Source of the DNA: DAHUYF01 sp963838385
GTDB lineage: Bacteria > Pseudomonadota > Alphaproteobacteria > ATCC43930 > CGMCC-115725
Direction: 5' to 3'
Length of the DNA: 64,000 bases
NCBI GenBank assembly: GCA_963838385.1
Contig: CAWIRE010000006.1
Location: forward strand, 186,001 to 250,000
The number at the start of each line of letters is the position of its first letter. Within the stretch, counting starts at the first letter, position 1. Both the position numbers and the translations under genes were made by a program. Of the stretch, positions 8,342 through 16,082 are shown piece by piece. The notes under the pieces are model-generated. The model had not been told where the DNA came from and did not search any database. It was given only the letters and a program-made list of their open reading frames with translations.

Positions 8342-8758
8342 ATGAGAATCGACTGGAATCCCGGGGTTCGGCGCACCTCGTCGCGGCGTGACGAGAAGAC
8401 GGACGGCAGCTCCGGCGAGAAATTCGCCGCCGCCCTCGCCGGCGATCAGCCGGCGGCCCCGGCGGCGCCGGCCCCGGCGCTGAACTCCGTCGACGTGCTG
8501 CTGAGCGCGCAGGAGCTGCCGGACGCGCTGACCGCCCGGCGCCGGGCGGTGCAGCGCGGCAACACGCTTCTCGACCGGCTGGACGATCTGCGCCACGGCC
8601 TGCTTGCCGGGGTGCTGCCGCGCGAGCGGCTGGACGAGCTGGCGCGGCTGGCCAAGACCGCGCGCGAGACGATCGACGATCCGCGGCTGGTCGAGATCAT
8701 GAACGACATCGATCTCAGGGTCGCCGTCGAGCTGGCGAAGCTCGACATCGCCGTCTGA
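8342..8758 (+). CDS. fliX: Flagellar assembly regulator FliX
   Basis: The 138-residue protein has a Ser/Pro-rich N-terminus and the FliX C-terminal domain: LLDRLDDLRHGLLAGVLPRERLDELARLAKTARE, then DPRLVEIMNDIDLRVAVELAKLDIAV. In Caulobacter FliX couples flagellar basal-body assembly to FlbD, the sigma-54 activator. The length equals that of Caulobacter FliX. It is divergent from flgI, with a CtrA-type site between them. Confidence 0.88.
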   Translation: MRIDWNPGVRRTSSRRDEKTDGSSGEKFAAALAGDQPAAPAAPAPALNSVDVLLSAQELPDALTARRRAVQRGNTLLDRLDDLRHGLLAGVLPRERLDELARLAKTARETIDDPRLVEIMNDIDLRVAVELAKLDIAV

Positions 8759-8873
8759 GCGGCGGAAACCGTCAGTAATTTCAACGAACTGTCATCTTTC
8801 GAGCCGCTTGCTCCGCGGGCACCGGATTCATATACTCTCGCCGGCTTTCGCTCGTGAGGCTACGGAGTAGGTA

Positions 8874-9290
8874 ATGCGGCCGACGCTTCCGCCAGATTAC
8901 AGGCCCTCAGACGCAGAAGAGTTCATGAATCCGTTGCAGCTCGAATATTTTCGCCAAAAGCTGTTGCGCTGGCGCGCGGAGCTGCTGGCGGAATCGACGG
9001 AAACGCTGCTGCATCTCAAGGAAGAGAGCTTGGCCGAGCCCGATCTCACGGACCGGGCCTCGCTCGAGACCGAGCGCGCGATCGAGCTGCGCACCCGCGA
9101 CCGCGAGCGCAAGCTCATCTCGAAGATCGACGCGGCGCTGATGCGCATCGAGGACGGCAGCTACGGGTTTTGCGAGGAGACCGACGAGCCGATCAGCCTG
9201 CGGCGGCTCGAGGCGCGTCCGATCGCGACGCTGAGCCTCGAGGCGCAGGAGCGCCACGAGCGCATGGAACGCACGCATCGGGATGACTAG
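8874..9290 (+). CDS. dksA: RNA polymerase-binding regulator DksA, one-cysteine type
   Basis: The 138-residue protein has the DksA coiled coil (about 25-90, with LTDRASLETERAIELRTRDRERK carrying the acidic tip) and the globular C-terminus. The usual four-Cys zinc finger has only one Cys: GFCEETDEPISLRRLEARPIATLSLEAQERHE. This zinc-independent form is common in alphaproteobacteria. With ppGpp, DksA adjusts promoter choice during starvation. GGAG stands 8 bases before the ATG. A structured palindrome begins right after the TAG stop. Confidence 0.9.
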   Translation: MRPTLPPDYRPSDAEEFMNPLQLEYFRQKLLRWRAELLAESTETLLHLKEESLAEPDLTDRASLETERAIELRTRDRERKLISKIDAALMRIEDGSYGFCEETDEPISLRRLEARPIATLSLEAQERHERMERTHRDD

Positions 9291-9375
9291 GCGAACGCGC
9301 ACGCGCGACGCGACAGCGTCGTCGCGGGCGGCGTCAGCCGTTGCGTAGCAACGGCGAGAGCCGCACAGAGCGGAC
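9291..9375 (+). repeat. Structured palindrome, copy A (after dksA)
   Basis: The first hairpin has arms GACGC and GCGTC. The second, compound hairpin has outer stem GCGGC/GCCGC, a conserved internal loop (GTCAG opposite CGAGA) and inner stem CCGTTGC/GCAACGG. It starts directly after the dksA TAG and ends where the IS is inserted. Confidence 0.75.
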
Positions 9376-9391
9376 TAGGACAAATCGACAT

Positions 9392-9799
9392 TTAGCGCAT
9401 CCAGATCATGGCACTGGCGAGATGGAGTGCGGCCAGGAAGTGGATGGCGCGTCGATCGTAGCGTGTTGCGATATGCCGGAAATGCTTGAGCTTGTTGAAG
9501 AAGCGCTCGACCCGGTTGCGCAGCTTGTAGGCGACGGCGTCATGCGGGATGAGGATCTTGCGGGAGCCCAGCGAGGGGATGACGGCTGTCGCTCCGGTCT
9601 CGGCGATGAGCTTGCGCAAGGCGTTGTTGTCGTAGGCTTTGTCGGCGATGACGCCAGCCGCCGAGCGGCCGGCGAGGAGAGCGGCGGCGGTGGTGCTGTC
9701 GTGTGCCTCGCCGCCGGTCAGGATGAAGTTCAGCGGGCGCCCCAGGGCATCGACCAGCACGTGGATTTTGGTGGTCAATCCTCCTCGGGAACGCCCCAC
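9392..9799 (-). CDS. IS5/IS427-family transposase, orfB part
   Basis: These 135 residues carry the C-terminal half of a DDE transposase: GRSRGGLTTKIHVLVDALG, then GVIADKAYDNNALR (second catalytic Asp) and LRNRVERFFNKLKHFRHIATRYD (catalytic Glu). The stop codon lies inside the terminal inverted repeat. Its frame continues upstream to an A4G6 run (9814-9823) where a frameshift from orfA is expected, as in other IS427-group elements. Whether it can still be expressed is doubtful because orfA is damaged. Confidence 0.8.
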   Translation of the reverse strand: MGRSRGGLTTKIHVLVDALGRPLNFILTGGEAHDSTTAAALLAGRSAAGVIADKAYDNNALRKLIAETGATAVIPSLGSRKILIPHDAVAYKLRNRVERFFNKLKHFRHIATRYDRRAIHFLAALHLASAMIWMR

Positions 9800-10096
9800 A
9801 GCCTGATCTTTGGCCCCCCTTTTCCGCTGGCCGCCTGCTGGTGGACCCGGACGAGCGTGGTGTCGAGCATCAGATATTGGTTATCGGGATCGCCGGTGAG
9901 CAAGTTGAAGACCTTCTCCCACACGCCGGACTTGGCCCAGCGAGTGAAGCGCTTGTGCGTGGTCTTCCATTTGCCGTACCGCTCGGGCAGGTCCTCCCAC
10001 CGCGCGCCGGATCGCAAAACCCAGAGAACGCCATTCACGAACAAGCGGTTGTCGCGAGCCGAGCTTCGGCCTCGATCCCCCGGGTTTGCCCGGCAA
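9775..10096 (-). pseudogene. IS5/IS427-family transposase, orfA part (5' replaced, frameshifted)
   Basis: The segment DNRLFVNGVLWVLRSGARWEDLPERYGKWKTTHKRFTRWAKSGVWEKVF and MLDTTLVRVHQ (first catalytic Asp) is normal orfA. Upstream, the expected LPGKPGDRGR is split by an extra G in a five-base run (10077-10081). Before that the sequence switches into the inverted copy of an orfB 3' end. The longer reading frame up to 10200 reads that inverted copy and is not a natural N-terminus. I infer an inactive transposase. Confidence 0.75.
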
Positions 10097-10270
10097 GAAC
10101 GCTGACGCCGATCCGCTCCAAGTTGCGCAACCGGGTCGAGCGCTTCTTCAACAAGTTCATACCGTTTGACCATGGCGCCACGCTCCAGATCGACGAGCAT
10201 TCAGCTTCCTCGCCGTCACACCATCCCGCCAGCGCCATGGTCTGGATGCGCTAAATGTCGATTCGTCCTA

Positions 10271-10359
10271 GCGAAGGCCAGTCCCCACGGTGCGGCTTTC
10301 GCGATTTGCTGCGCAATCGCTGGCGCCGCCGCCGATGAGCACGCTACGCGCGCTCACGG
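10271..10359 (-). repeat. Structured palindrome, copy A' (after flgH)
   Basis: On the minus strand this copy follows the flgH TAG directly. The first hairpin is GAGCGCGCGTAGCGTGCTC. The compound hairpin has outer stem GCGGC/GCCGC, the GCCAG and CGAAA internal loop, and inner stem CGATTGC with GCAAATCG, slightly imperfect. Confidence 0.7.
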
Positions 10360-11112
10360 CTAGAACGGCGCCAGGATGTCGATGAGCTGCTCGCCGTAGC
10401 GCGGCTGCTGCATGTTGTCGATCCAGCCGCGCCCGCCGTAGGAGACGCGCGCCTCGGCGAGCTTGTCGAGGCTCACCGTGTTGACCGAGCTGATGTCCTG
10501 CGGCCGCACCACGCCCGTCACCTGCAGGTCGCGGATCTCCTGGTTGACCCGCATCTCCTGGTGGCCGACGACGACGAGATCGCCGTTGGGCAGCACTTGC
10601 GTCACCATCGCGGCGACGTTGAGCGTGACCTGTTCCTCGCGCTTGATCTCGGAGGTCGTCTGGTTGTTGGTGATGCCGTTGATGTTGAAGAGGTTGTTGG
10701 TGGCGGTGGCGCCCGCGGCGGCGCCGAGCCCGAAGAGCCACTTCAAGCCGAGCATGTCGGCACCGTCCTGCTCCTGGGTGGTGCGCTGGCCCTGGGTGTT
10801 GTTGTCGAACTGCGCCTTGTTGTCGAAGGAGACGACGACGGTGAGGATGTCGCCGGGCTGGCTGGCGCGCTGATCCTTGAAGAAGGCGCGGCTGCCGGTC
10901 TGCCACAGCGAGCTCGGCCGGCGCTCGCTGACCACCGGATTGGGCATGGGCATCGAGACCGGCTTGTAGCCCGGCTGCTGGCGCGGATCCTGGACGGTGG
11001 TCATGGGCGGCGTCTCGCCGATCTGCGACAGGCGCGTCCAGCCGCTGCAGTCGGAGAGCAACGCCGCGGCGAGCAGCGGGGCGAGACAGCGGGTGAGCCG
11101 GGGGGAAGTCAT
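10360..11112 (-). CDS. flgH: Flagellar L-ring lipoprotein FlgH
   Basis: The 250-residue protein has a signal peptide and a lipobox-like LLSDC (Cys22), then SSLWQTGSRAFFKDQRASQPGDILTVVV and the C-terminal GVVRPQDISSVNTVSLDKLAEARVSYGGRGWID, all diagnostic of FlgH. The L-ring is the outer-membrane bushing of the flagellum. Asp at position -1 of the lipobox is unusual, since Gly, Ala or Ser is expected. flgH ends the flgF-flgG-flgA-flgH operon, 11 bp after flgA. Confidence 0.92.
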   Translation of the reverse strand: MTSPRLTRCLAPLLAAALLSDCSGWTRLSQIGETPPMTTVQDPRQQPGYKPVSMPMPNPVVSERRPSSLWQTGSRAFFKDQRASQPGDILTVVVSFDNKAQFDNNTQGQRTTQEQDGADMLGLKWLFGLGAAAGATATNNLFNINGITNNQTTSEIKREEQVTLNVAAMVTQVLPNGDLVVVGHQEMRVNQEIRDLQVTGVVRPQDISSVNTVSLDKLAEARVSYGGRGWIDNMQQPRYGEQLIDILAPF

Positions 11113-11123
11113 GCTGGTGTCTC

Positions 11124-12074
11124 CTAGCGGCCGGCCAACAAGGCAGGTGCCGCGACCGTGACGAGGTTGTGGCCGGTGACCGTGGCGTCGATGACGCGGT
11201 TCGATTTGGTGTTGGCGACACGGATGGTGGCGCCCATGCTGCCGTCGTCGAGCGCCTTGCCCTGGGCGCTGAGCTGCAGGCTCGGCGTCTCCAGCACGAC
11301 GGTGACGAGATCGTCCTTGCGCACCACCAGCGGCGTCTGGATGTCGAAGGCGTGCAGGGGCTGATGCGCCTGAAGCGGATGGCGCGGCGTCTTGCCGATG
11401 AGATCGCGGGCATCGGCGAGGAGGTCGGGCGTGACGCGCTCGGCGCGCATCTCGATGGTCTCGATGTCGCGCTTGGAGATGGTCTCGCCCGGGCTCACCG
11501 GGCGGTTGAGCGCCGGCAGCAGCGCCATGCGCAGCAGATGCCCGGTGATGCGCTGGCGCTCGGCCGCGGGGTCGTCGGCCGGGGACGAGACCAGCGCGCT
11601 GAAGCGCCCGCTGTGCGGGTCGAGGGTCAATCCTTCGACCGCGATGGTGTCCGGCGCGTCCTTGGCCACCACCAGGCGGAAAGCGGCGTTGTCGAGCTGG
11701 ATCTGCGCGTGGTCGAGCGACTGGCTGCGTCCGATCTCCTGGCGCAGCCGCTGCAGCACCGCGTCGGCGTCGACGATGCGGGTGGCGCGCTCGACGGTGG
11801 CGCGGTCGAAGGCGGAGCCCGGCTGCCAGTCGAGGCCGTGCTCGCGCGCCGCGGCGGCGAGCCAGTTGGCGTCGAAGATCGTGCTGGCGCCGGGCGGCGG
11901 CGCCGGCGCCACCACGTCGCCGGCATGCGCGCCGGCCTGGCTGAAGAGATCGCCGAGCCGGATCACGGCGGCGTCGACGGTGACCGCCGGGCGCAGCGTC
12001 GGATCGGCCTGCGCCGGCCGGGCGGCGAGCGCCGCCACGGCGGCGAGGACGAGGACGGCCAGCAGACGGGTCAT
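11124..12074 (-). CDS. flgA: Flagella basal body P-ring formation protein FlgA
   Basis: The 316-residue protein has a cleavable signal peptide (LLAVLVLAAVAALAARPAQA) and a C-terminal SAF/FlgA domain: RPVSPGETISKRDIETIEM, then DLIGKTPRHPLQAHQPLHAFDIQTPLVVRKDDLVTVVLE. FlgA is the periplasmic chaperone for FlgI. The N-terminal half, about 130 residues, is an extra segment of the long FlgA type seen in alphaproteobacteria. It lies between flgG and flgH, the usual order in this class. Confidence 0.9.
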   Translation of the reverse strand: MTRLLAVLVLAAVAALAARPAQADPTLRPAVTVDAAVIRLGDLFSQAGAHAGDVVAPAPPPGASTIFDANWLAAAAREHGLDWQPGSAFDRATVERATRIVDADAVLQRLRQEIGRSQSLDHAQIQLDNAAFRLVVAKDAPDTIAVEGLTLDPHSGRFSALVSSPADDPAAERQRITGHLLRMALLPALNRPVSPGETISKRDIETIEMRAERVTPDLLADARDLIGKTPRHPLQAHQPLHAFDIQTPLVVRKDDLVTVVLETPSLQLSAQGKALDDGSMGATIRVANTKSNRVIDATVTGHNLVTVAAPALLAGR

Positions 12075-12099
12075 CGCGCGGATGCTCCTGCCGGGCCCG

Positions 12100-12885
12100 T
12101 CACTGGATCTGGCTCAAAGTCGACATCATCTGGTCGGAGGTCTGGATGACCTTCGAGTTCATCTCGTAGGCGCGCTGCGCCGTGATCATGTTGGTGATCT
12201 CGGTGACGATGTCGACGTTCGAGGTCTCGAGGAAGCCCTGCTGCAGCGTGCCGAAGGAGGTGGTGCCGGGATTGCCGACCACCGGCGCGCCCGAGGCCGC
12301 GGTCTGCGTCAGGAGGTTCTGGCCCATCAATGCGAGGCCCGCCTGGTTGGGGAATTGAGCGAGCTGGAGCTGGCCGATGATCTGCGGGTTGGTCTGGCCG
12401 GCGATCGTCGCCTGCACCTGGCCGCTGTTGTTGACCGAGACCCCCGTGGTGTTCTGCGGCACGGTGATGCCGGGTTCGACGATGTAGCCGTCGGCGGTGA
12501 CGATCTCGCCGGTGGGGCTGAGCTGGAACGAGCCGTCGCGGGTGTAGGCGATGGTGCCGTTGGGCAGGAGGACCTGGAAGAAGCCCAGGCCCTGCACGGC
12601 GATGTCGAGCGGGTTGCCGGTCTGCTCCAGATTGCCCTGAGTGGTGATCTGGTAGACCGCCGCGGTCATGACGCCGGTGCCGATCTGCACGCCCACCGGC
12701 ACGATCGTATTGTTCTCGGAGGAGTTCGCGCCCTCGCGCCGCTCGGTCTGGTAGAGCAGGTCCTGGAACTCGGCGCGCTGGCGCCGGAAGGCGGTGGTGT
12801 TGAGGTTGGCGATGTTGTTGGCGATGACCTGGACGTTGGTCTCCTGGGCCATCATGCCCGTCGCCGCGATGTTCATGGCGCTCAT
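12100..12885 (-). CDS. flgG: Flagellar distal rod protein FlgG
   Basis: The 261-residue protein starts MSAMNIAATGMMAQETNVQVIANNIANLNTTAF, the rod-protein N-terminal helix, with LDIAVQGLGFFQV and YTRDGSFQLSPTGEIVTADGY in the middle and EITNMITAQRAYEMNSKVIQTSDQMM at the end. FlgG forms the distal rod that crosses the P and L rings. The length equals that of E. coli FlgG (260). It follows flgF by 16 bp. Confidence 0.95.
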   Translation of the reverse strand: MSAMNIAATGMMAQETNVQVIANNIANLNTTAFRRQRAEFQDLLYQTERREGANSSENNTIVPVGVQIGTGVMTAAVYQITTQGNLEQTGNPLDIAVQGLGFFQVLLPNGTIAYTRDGSFQLSPTGEIVTADGYIVEPGITVPQNTTGVSVNNSGQVQATIAGQTNPQIIGQLQLAQFPNQAGLALMGQNLLTQTAASGAPVVGNPGTTSFGTLQQGFLETSNVDIVTEITNMITAQRAYEMNSKVIQTSDQMMSTLSQIQ

Positions 12886-12901
12886 GGATTAACTGCCTTT
12901 C

Positions 12902-13639
12902 TCACGAAGTCTTGCTGAGCTTGTCGATGGCGTTGCCGCGCCGCTGGTCTTCCTGGTCGAGGAAGTTCTTGAAGTTGGTGGCGGCGCGCGAGACGGTGAG
13001 CATGCGGGTGAGCTCGACCACCGGCTGCACGTTGGATTCCTCGCTCATGCCCTGCTGCACGGTCGCGGTGCTGGAGGGCTGCGGCGTCTGATCCGTCACC
13101 CAGAGGCCGTTCGCCGAGGGGGTCACGGCCTGCGGCGAGGCGAAATCGACGACCTGGAGCTTGCCGAGCACCGGCTGCAGCGTCGAGCCGGCCTGGCTCA
13201 CCGAGATCGTCCCGTCCGTCGCCACCGTGACGTCGCGGGCATTGGCCGGCAGCACGATCGGCTGGCCGCTGTCCGACAGCACCTGATAGCCCTGGCTGGT
13301 GATGAGCTCGCCCTGGCTGTCGAGCTGGAAATGGCCGTTGCGGGTATAGCGCTGGCCGAGCGGCGTCTGGACCGTGAAATAGCCCGAGCCCTCGATGGCG
13401 AAATCGAGCGGGTTGCCGGTCTTCGACAAGGCGCCCTGGCGCAGGTCGCGCATCGTGCCGGCATCCTCGACATAGGCGAGCGGCGTGCCGCCCGGCGTCT
13501 GCGCCAGGTACTGGCTGAACAGCATCTGCTCGCCCTTGAAGGCCGGGGTGGAGAGGTTGGCGAGGTTGTTCGCCACCACCTCCATCTGGCGCATCATCGC
13601 CATTTGCCCCGACAGGGCGATATAAGTTGGGTTCTCCAT
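12902..13639 (-). CDS. flgF: Flagellar proximal rod protein FlgF
   Basis: The 245-residue protein starts MENPTYIALSGQMAMMRQMEVVANNLANLSTPAFKGEQ. It has LDFAIEGSGYFTVQTPLGQRYTRNGHFQLDSQGELI and the C-terminal helix VVELTRMLTVSRAATNFKNFL. FlgF forms part of the proximal rod. The start at 13639 is supported by GAAGG seven bases upstream and by homology; longer readings up to 13810 are unsupported. It is the first gene of the flgF-G-A-H operon and is divergent from fliL. Confidence 0.92.
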   Translation of the reverse strand: MENPTYIALSGQMAMMRQMEVVANNLANLSTPAFKGEQMLFSQYLAQTPGGTPLAYVEDAGTMRDLRQGALSKTGNPLDFAIEGSGYFTVQTPLGQRYTRNGHFQLDSQGELITSQGYQVLSDSGQPIVLPANARDVTVATDGTISVSQAGSTLQPVLGKLQVVDFASPQAVTPSANGLWVTDQTPQPSSTATVQQGMSEESNVQPVVELTRMLTVSRAATNFKNFLDQEDQRRGNAIDKLSKTS

Positions 13640-13821
13640 CGCTGCCTTCTCGAACCGCGGTTGATCCCGCGGCGCCATGGATGCACGGTGCGTGCCAGCG
13701 GCGCCAGCCGCGGAATCCCGCCGATTTTCCATCGCGGCCCGACCGGAAAAGGCAGGCTTTGCCGGGTAGTTCCTGCCCGCGCCGCGCGGGTTTCCCGGCA
13801 ACCGGCGCAACCTCGCATTTC

Positions 13822-13836
13822 ACCAGTTATTAAGCT
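13822..13836 (+). promoter_or_regulatory. Motif ACCAGTTATTAAGC before fliL, shared with flgB
   Basis: ACCAGTTATTAA stands about 57 bp before fliL. A near-identical ACCGGTTATTAA stands about 50 bp before flgB (25022-25033). Both sit in otherwise very GC-rich gaps. A shared flagellar promoter element or half-site for a regulator is an inference. Confidence 0.35.
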
Positions 13837-13889
13837 TGTGCGGCCTATGCTGGACCTCGTCAGCAAGAGCTCCGAGCCCCAGCACCGCC

Positions 13890-14405
13890 ATGTCCGACCG
13901 GATCGCCGATGAAGCCCTGGAATCGCCTGCCGACGCCTCGGCCGCGAGGCCCAGCCGCAAGAAGCTGCTGCTGCTCCTCATCGGCGTGGTGCTGCTGCTG
14001 CTGATCACCGGCGGCGTGCTGTTCTTCACCGGCGTGCTCGGCAAGGTGCTCGGCCATCAGGAGGCGGAGAAGGCGGCGCAGGCCGCGGCCGCGCCGCCGC
14101 CGGCGGTATTCTACGACCTGCCGGATCTGCTGGTGAACCTCAATACCAACGGGCGCAAGGCGAGCTTCCTCAAGCTGTCGGTCAGCCTCGAGCTCGAGCA
14201 TGCCGAGGATCTGCCGCGGCTGCAGGCGGTGATGCCGCGCATCGTCGATAATTTCCAGGTCTATCTGCGCGAGCTCAGGGTGGAGGATCTGCGCGGCTCC
14301 GGCGGCATCTACCGGCTGCGCGAGGAGCTGCTGTCGCGCGTCAACAGCGCCGCGGCCCCGATCAAGGTGGTCGACGTGCTCTTCAAAGAAATGCTCGTCC
14401 AATAA
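13890..14405 (+). CDS. fliL: Flagellar basal body-associated protein FliL
   Basis: The 171-residue protein has one membrane segment (about 25-50, LLLLLIGVVLLLLITGGVLFF). Its periplasmic domain has YDLPDLLVNLNTNGRKASFLKLSVSLELE and ends FKEMLVQ, typical of FliL. FliL surrounds the stator units and supports torque at high load. I start at MSDRIADE because homology begins there. It heads a plus-strand operon and is divergent from flgF. Confidence 0.9.
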   Translation: MSDRIADEALESPADASAARPSRKKLLLLLIGVVLLLLITGGVLFFTGVLGKVLGHQEAEKAAQAAAAPPPAVFYDLPDLLVNLNTNGRKASFLKLSVSLELEHAEDLPRLQAVMPRIVDNFQVYLRELRVEDLRGSGGIYRLREELLSRVNSAAAPIKVVDVLFKEMLVQ

Positions 14406-14430
14406 GGGCGTGCCAGCAGGGACGGACGCG

Positions 14431-15561
14431 ATGGCCGACGAGCAGACGCAGACGGAAGAGGAAAAACTGGCCGCCGAATGGGCGGCCATGGCCGAGAACA
14501 CTCCCGCCGACGGCGCGCCGGCCGAGGGCGCAGCCGGCGAGCCCGGCGAGCCCGGCGCCGAGGGCGAGGGCGAGGAAGGCGGGGTCGGCACCGCCCGCGT
14601 CCTCAATCAGAACGAGATCGACAGCCTGCTGGGCTTCGGCGACGACGCCGGCGGCGGCAAGGACAATTCCGGCATCCGCGCGATCATCGACAGCGCGCTC
14701 GTCTCCTACGAGCGCCTGCCGATGCTCGAGGTGGTGTTCGACCGGCTGGTGCGCATGATGTCGACCAGCCTGCGCAACTTCACCTCGGACAATGTCGAGG
14801 TGTCGATCGACAACATCACCTCGATCCGCTTCGGCGACTATCTCAACTCGATCCCGCTGCCGGCAATGCTGAGCGTGTTCAAGGCGGAGGAGTGGGACAA
14901 TTATGGCCTGCTCACCGTCGACAGCGCGCTCATCTACTCGATCGTCGACGTGCTGCTCGGCGGCAGGCGCGGCACCGCGGCGATGCGCATCGAGGGGCGC
15001 CCCTATACCACCATCGAGCGCAACCTCGTCGAGCGCCTCGTCTCGGTGGTGCTGTCCGATCTCTCCGGCGCCTTCGATCCGCTGAGCCCCGTCACCTTCC
15101 GCTTCGAGCGGCTGGAGACCAATCCGCGCTTCGCCACCATCGGCCGCCCGGCCAACGCGGCGGTGCTGGCGCGGCTGCGCGTCGACATGGAGGATCGCGG
15201 CGGCAGGCTCGAGGTGCTGCTGCCCTATGCCACGCTCGAGCCGGTGCGCGAAATCCTGCTGCAAGGCTTCCTCGGCGAGAAGTTCGGCCGCGATTCGATC
15301 TGGGAGGCGCATCTCGCCGGCGAGCTCTGGTACACCAGCGTGCCGATCGAGGCGGTGCTCAATTCGGTCGAGCTGCCGCTGCGCGACGTGCTCAACCTCA
15401 AGGTCGGCTCGCGCGTGCTGCTCAACGTCAATTCCAGCTCGGACGTGCATCTGGTCTGCGGCGACCTCGCCATGTTCACCGGCAAGATGGGCCGCAAGAG
15501 CGGCCACATCGCCATTCGCATCAGCGAAAAGATGGAAAAGGATCGAGGGCACACGCCATGA
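14431..15561 (+). CDS. fliM: Flagellar motor switch protein FliM
   Basis: The 376-residue protein has an acidic, low-complexity N-terminal extension (about 1-55) and then VLNQNEIDSLLGF, the CheY-P-binding peptide. The middle CheC-like domain follows, then the C-terminal domain with VELPLRDVLNLKVGSRVLLN. FliM is the C-ring protein that receives the chemotaxis signal. The extension before the LLGF peptide is longer than in E. coli. GGGAC precedes the ATG at 14431. The stop overlaps the next gene as ATGA. Confidence 0.94.
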   Translation: MADEQTQTEEEKLAAEWAAMAENTPADGAPAEGAAGEPGEPGAEGEGEEGGVGTARVLNQNEIDSLLGFGDDAGGGKDNSGIRAIIDSALVSYERLPMLEVVFDRLVRMMSTSLRNFTSDNVEVSIDNITSIRFGDYLNSIPLPAMLSVFKAEEWDNYGLLTVDSALIYSIVDVLLGGRRGTAAMRIEGRPYTTIERNLVERLVSVVLSDLSGAFDPLSPVTFRFERLETNPRFATIGRPANAAVLARLRVDMEDRGGRLEVLLPYATLEPVREILLQGFLGEKFGRDSIWEAHLAGELWYTSVPIEAVLNSVELPLRDVLNLKVGSRVLLNVNSSSDVHLVCGDLAMFTGKMGRKSGHIAIRISEKMEKDRGHTP

Positions 15562-16073
15562 GCATCACCCTGGCCGCCGACCTCATAGTCGCAATTATCC
15601 TTTCATTTACAATATATTATGCGGCGAAGCTAAACCGAAAACTGGGCGCGTTGCGCGCCGACAAGGCGGCGCTCAAATCGCTGGTGCAGAGCCTGATGCA
15701 GGCCTCGGCGAGCGCCGAGGTCGGGGTCAAGGGCCTCAAGGCCACCGCCGAGGAGATGAGCCGCGACCTGCAGCGCAAGCTGCAGGAAGGGCAGGCGTTG
15801 CGCGAGGACCTCGCCTACATGATCGATCGCGGCGGCACGCTCGCCGACCGCATGGAGATATCGCTGCGGCCGCGCCGCGAGGCCGCGGAGCCCGAGCCGG
15901 CGCGGTCGCGCCCGGCGGCGGCGCGCCCGGCCGAGGCCCCGCGCCGCGAGCCCAAATTCGGCGCCGGCAACTTCATCCAGGAGATGGCGGCGCGGCTGGC
16001 GCCGAGCGCCGCGCCCGACACGCCGTCGCGCGCCGAGCGCGACCTGCTGCGCGCGCTCTCGGGGCGGCGCTAG
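15558..16073 (+). CDS. DUF6468 flagellar-operon membrane protein
   Basis: The 171-residue protein has one N-terminal membrane helix (LAADLIVAIILSFTIYYAAKL), a helical, probably coiled-coil middle (ADKAALKSLVQSLMQASASAEVGVKGLKATAEEM) and a Pro/Ala/Arg-rich tail ending in a conserved ERDLLRALSG peptide. It matches the DUF6468 pattern found beside fliM in alphaproteobacteria. Function is unknown. Overlaps at its start and close spacing at its end suggest production together with switch and stator-associated proteins. The DNA around codons 11-21 is unusually AT-rich. Confidence 0.75.
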   Translation: MSITLAADLIVAIILSFTIYYAAKLNRKLGALRADKAALKSLVQSLMQASASAEVGVKGLKATAEEMSRDLQRKLQEGQALREDLAYMIDRGGTLADRMEISLRPRREAAEPEPARSRPAAARPAEAPRREPKFGAGNFIQEMAARLAPSAAPDTPSRAERDLLRALSGRR

Positions 16074-16082
16074 GAGCGCGCG

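Larger units (their letters stand above)
9378..10268 (-). mobile_element. IS5-family (IS427-like) insertion sequence, chimeric right end
   Basis: The 891-bp element has ends matching over at least 27 bp with one mismatch (GGACAAATCGACATTTAGCG... and GGACGAATCGACATTTAGCG... read inward), flanked by TA on both sides. The homology between the ends goes on for about 150 bp: the right end holds an inverted copy of the 3' end of orfB from a related element, including a 32-bp exact match around the RVERFF codons. The normal 5' end of orfA is therefore missing. The element separates the convergent genes dksA and flgH and sits between the two palindromes that follow their stop codons. Confidence 0.85.

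Noticed and set aside
9841..10254. Plus-strand frame containing LRNRVERFFNK near the IS right end
   Set aside because: It is a fragment of an orfB 3' end in the inverted duplication, not a gene.
13640..13835. Sigma-54 promoter between flgF and fliL
   Set aside because: GGCAGGCTTTGC has GG and GC 8 bases apart, not the 10 needed.
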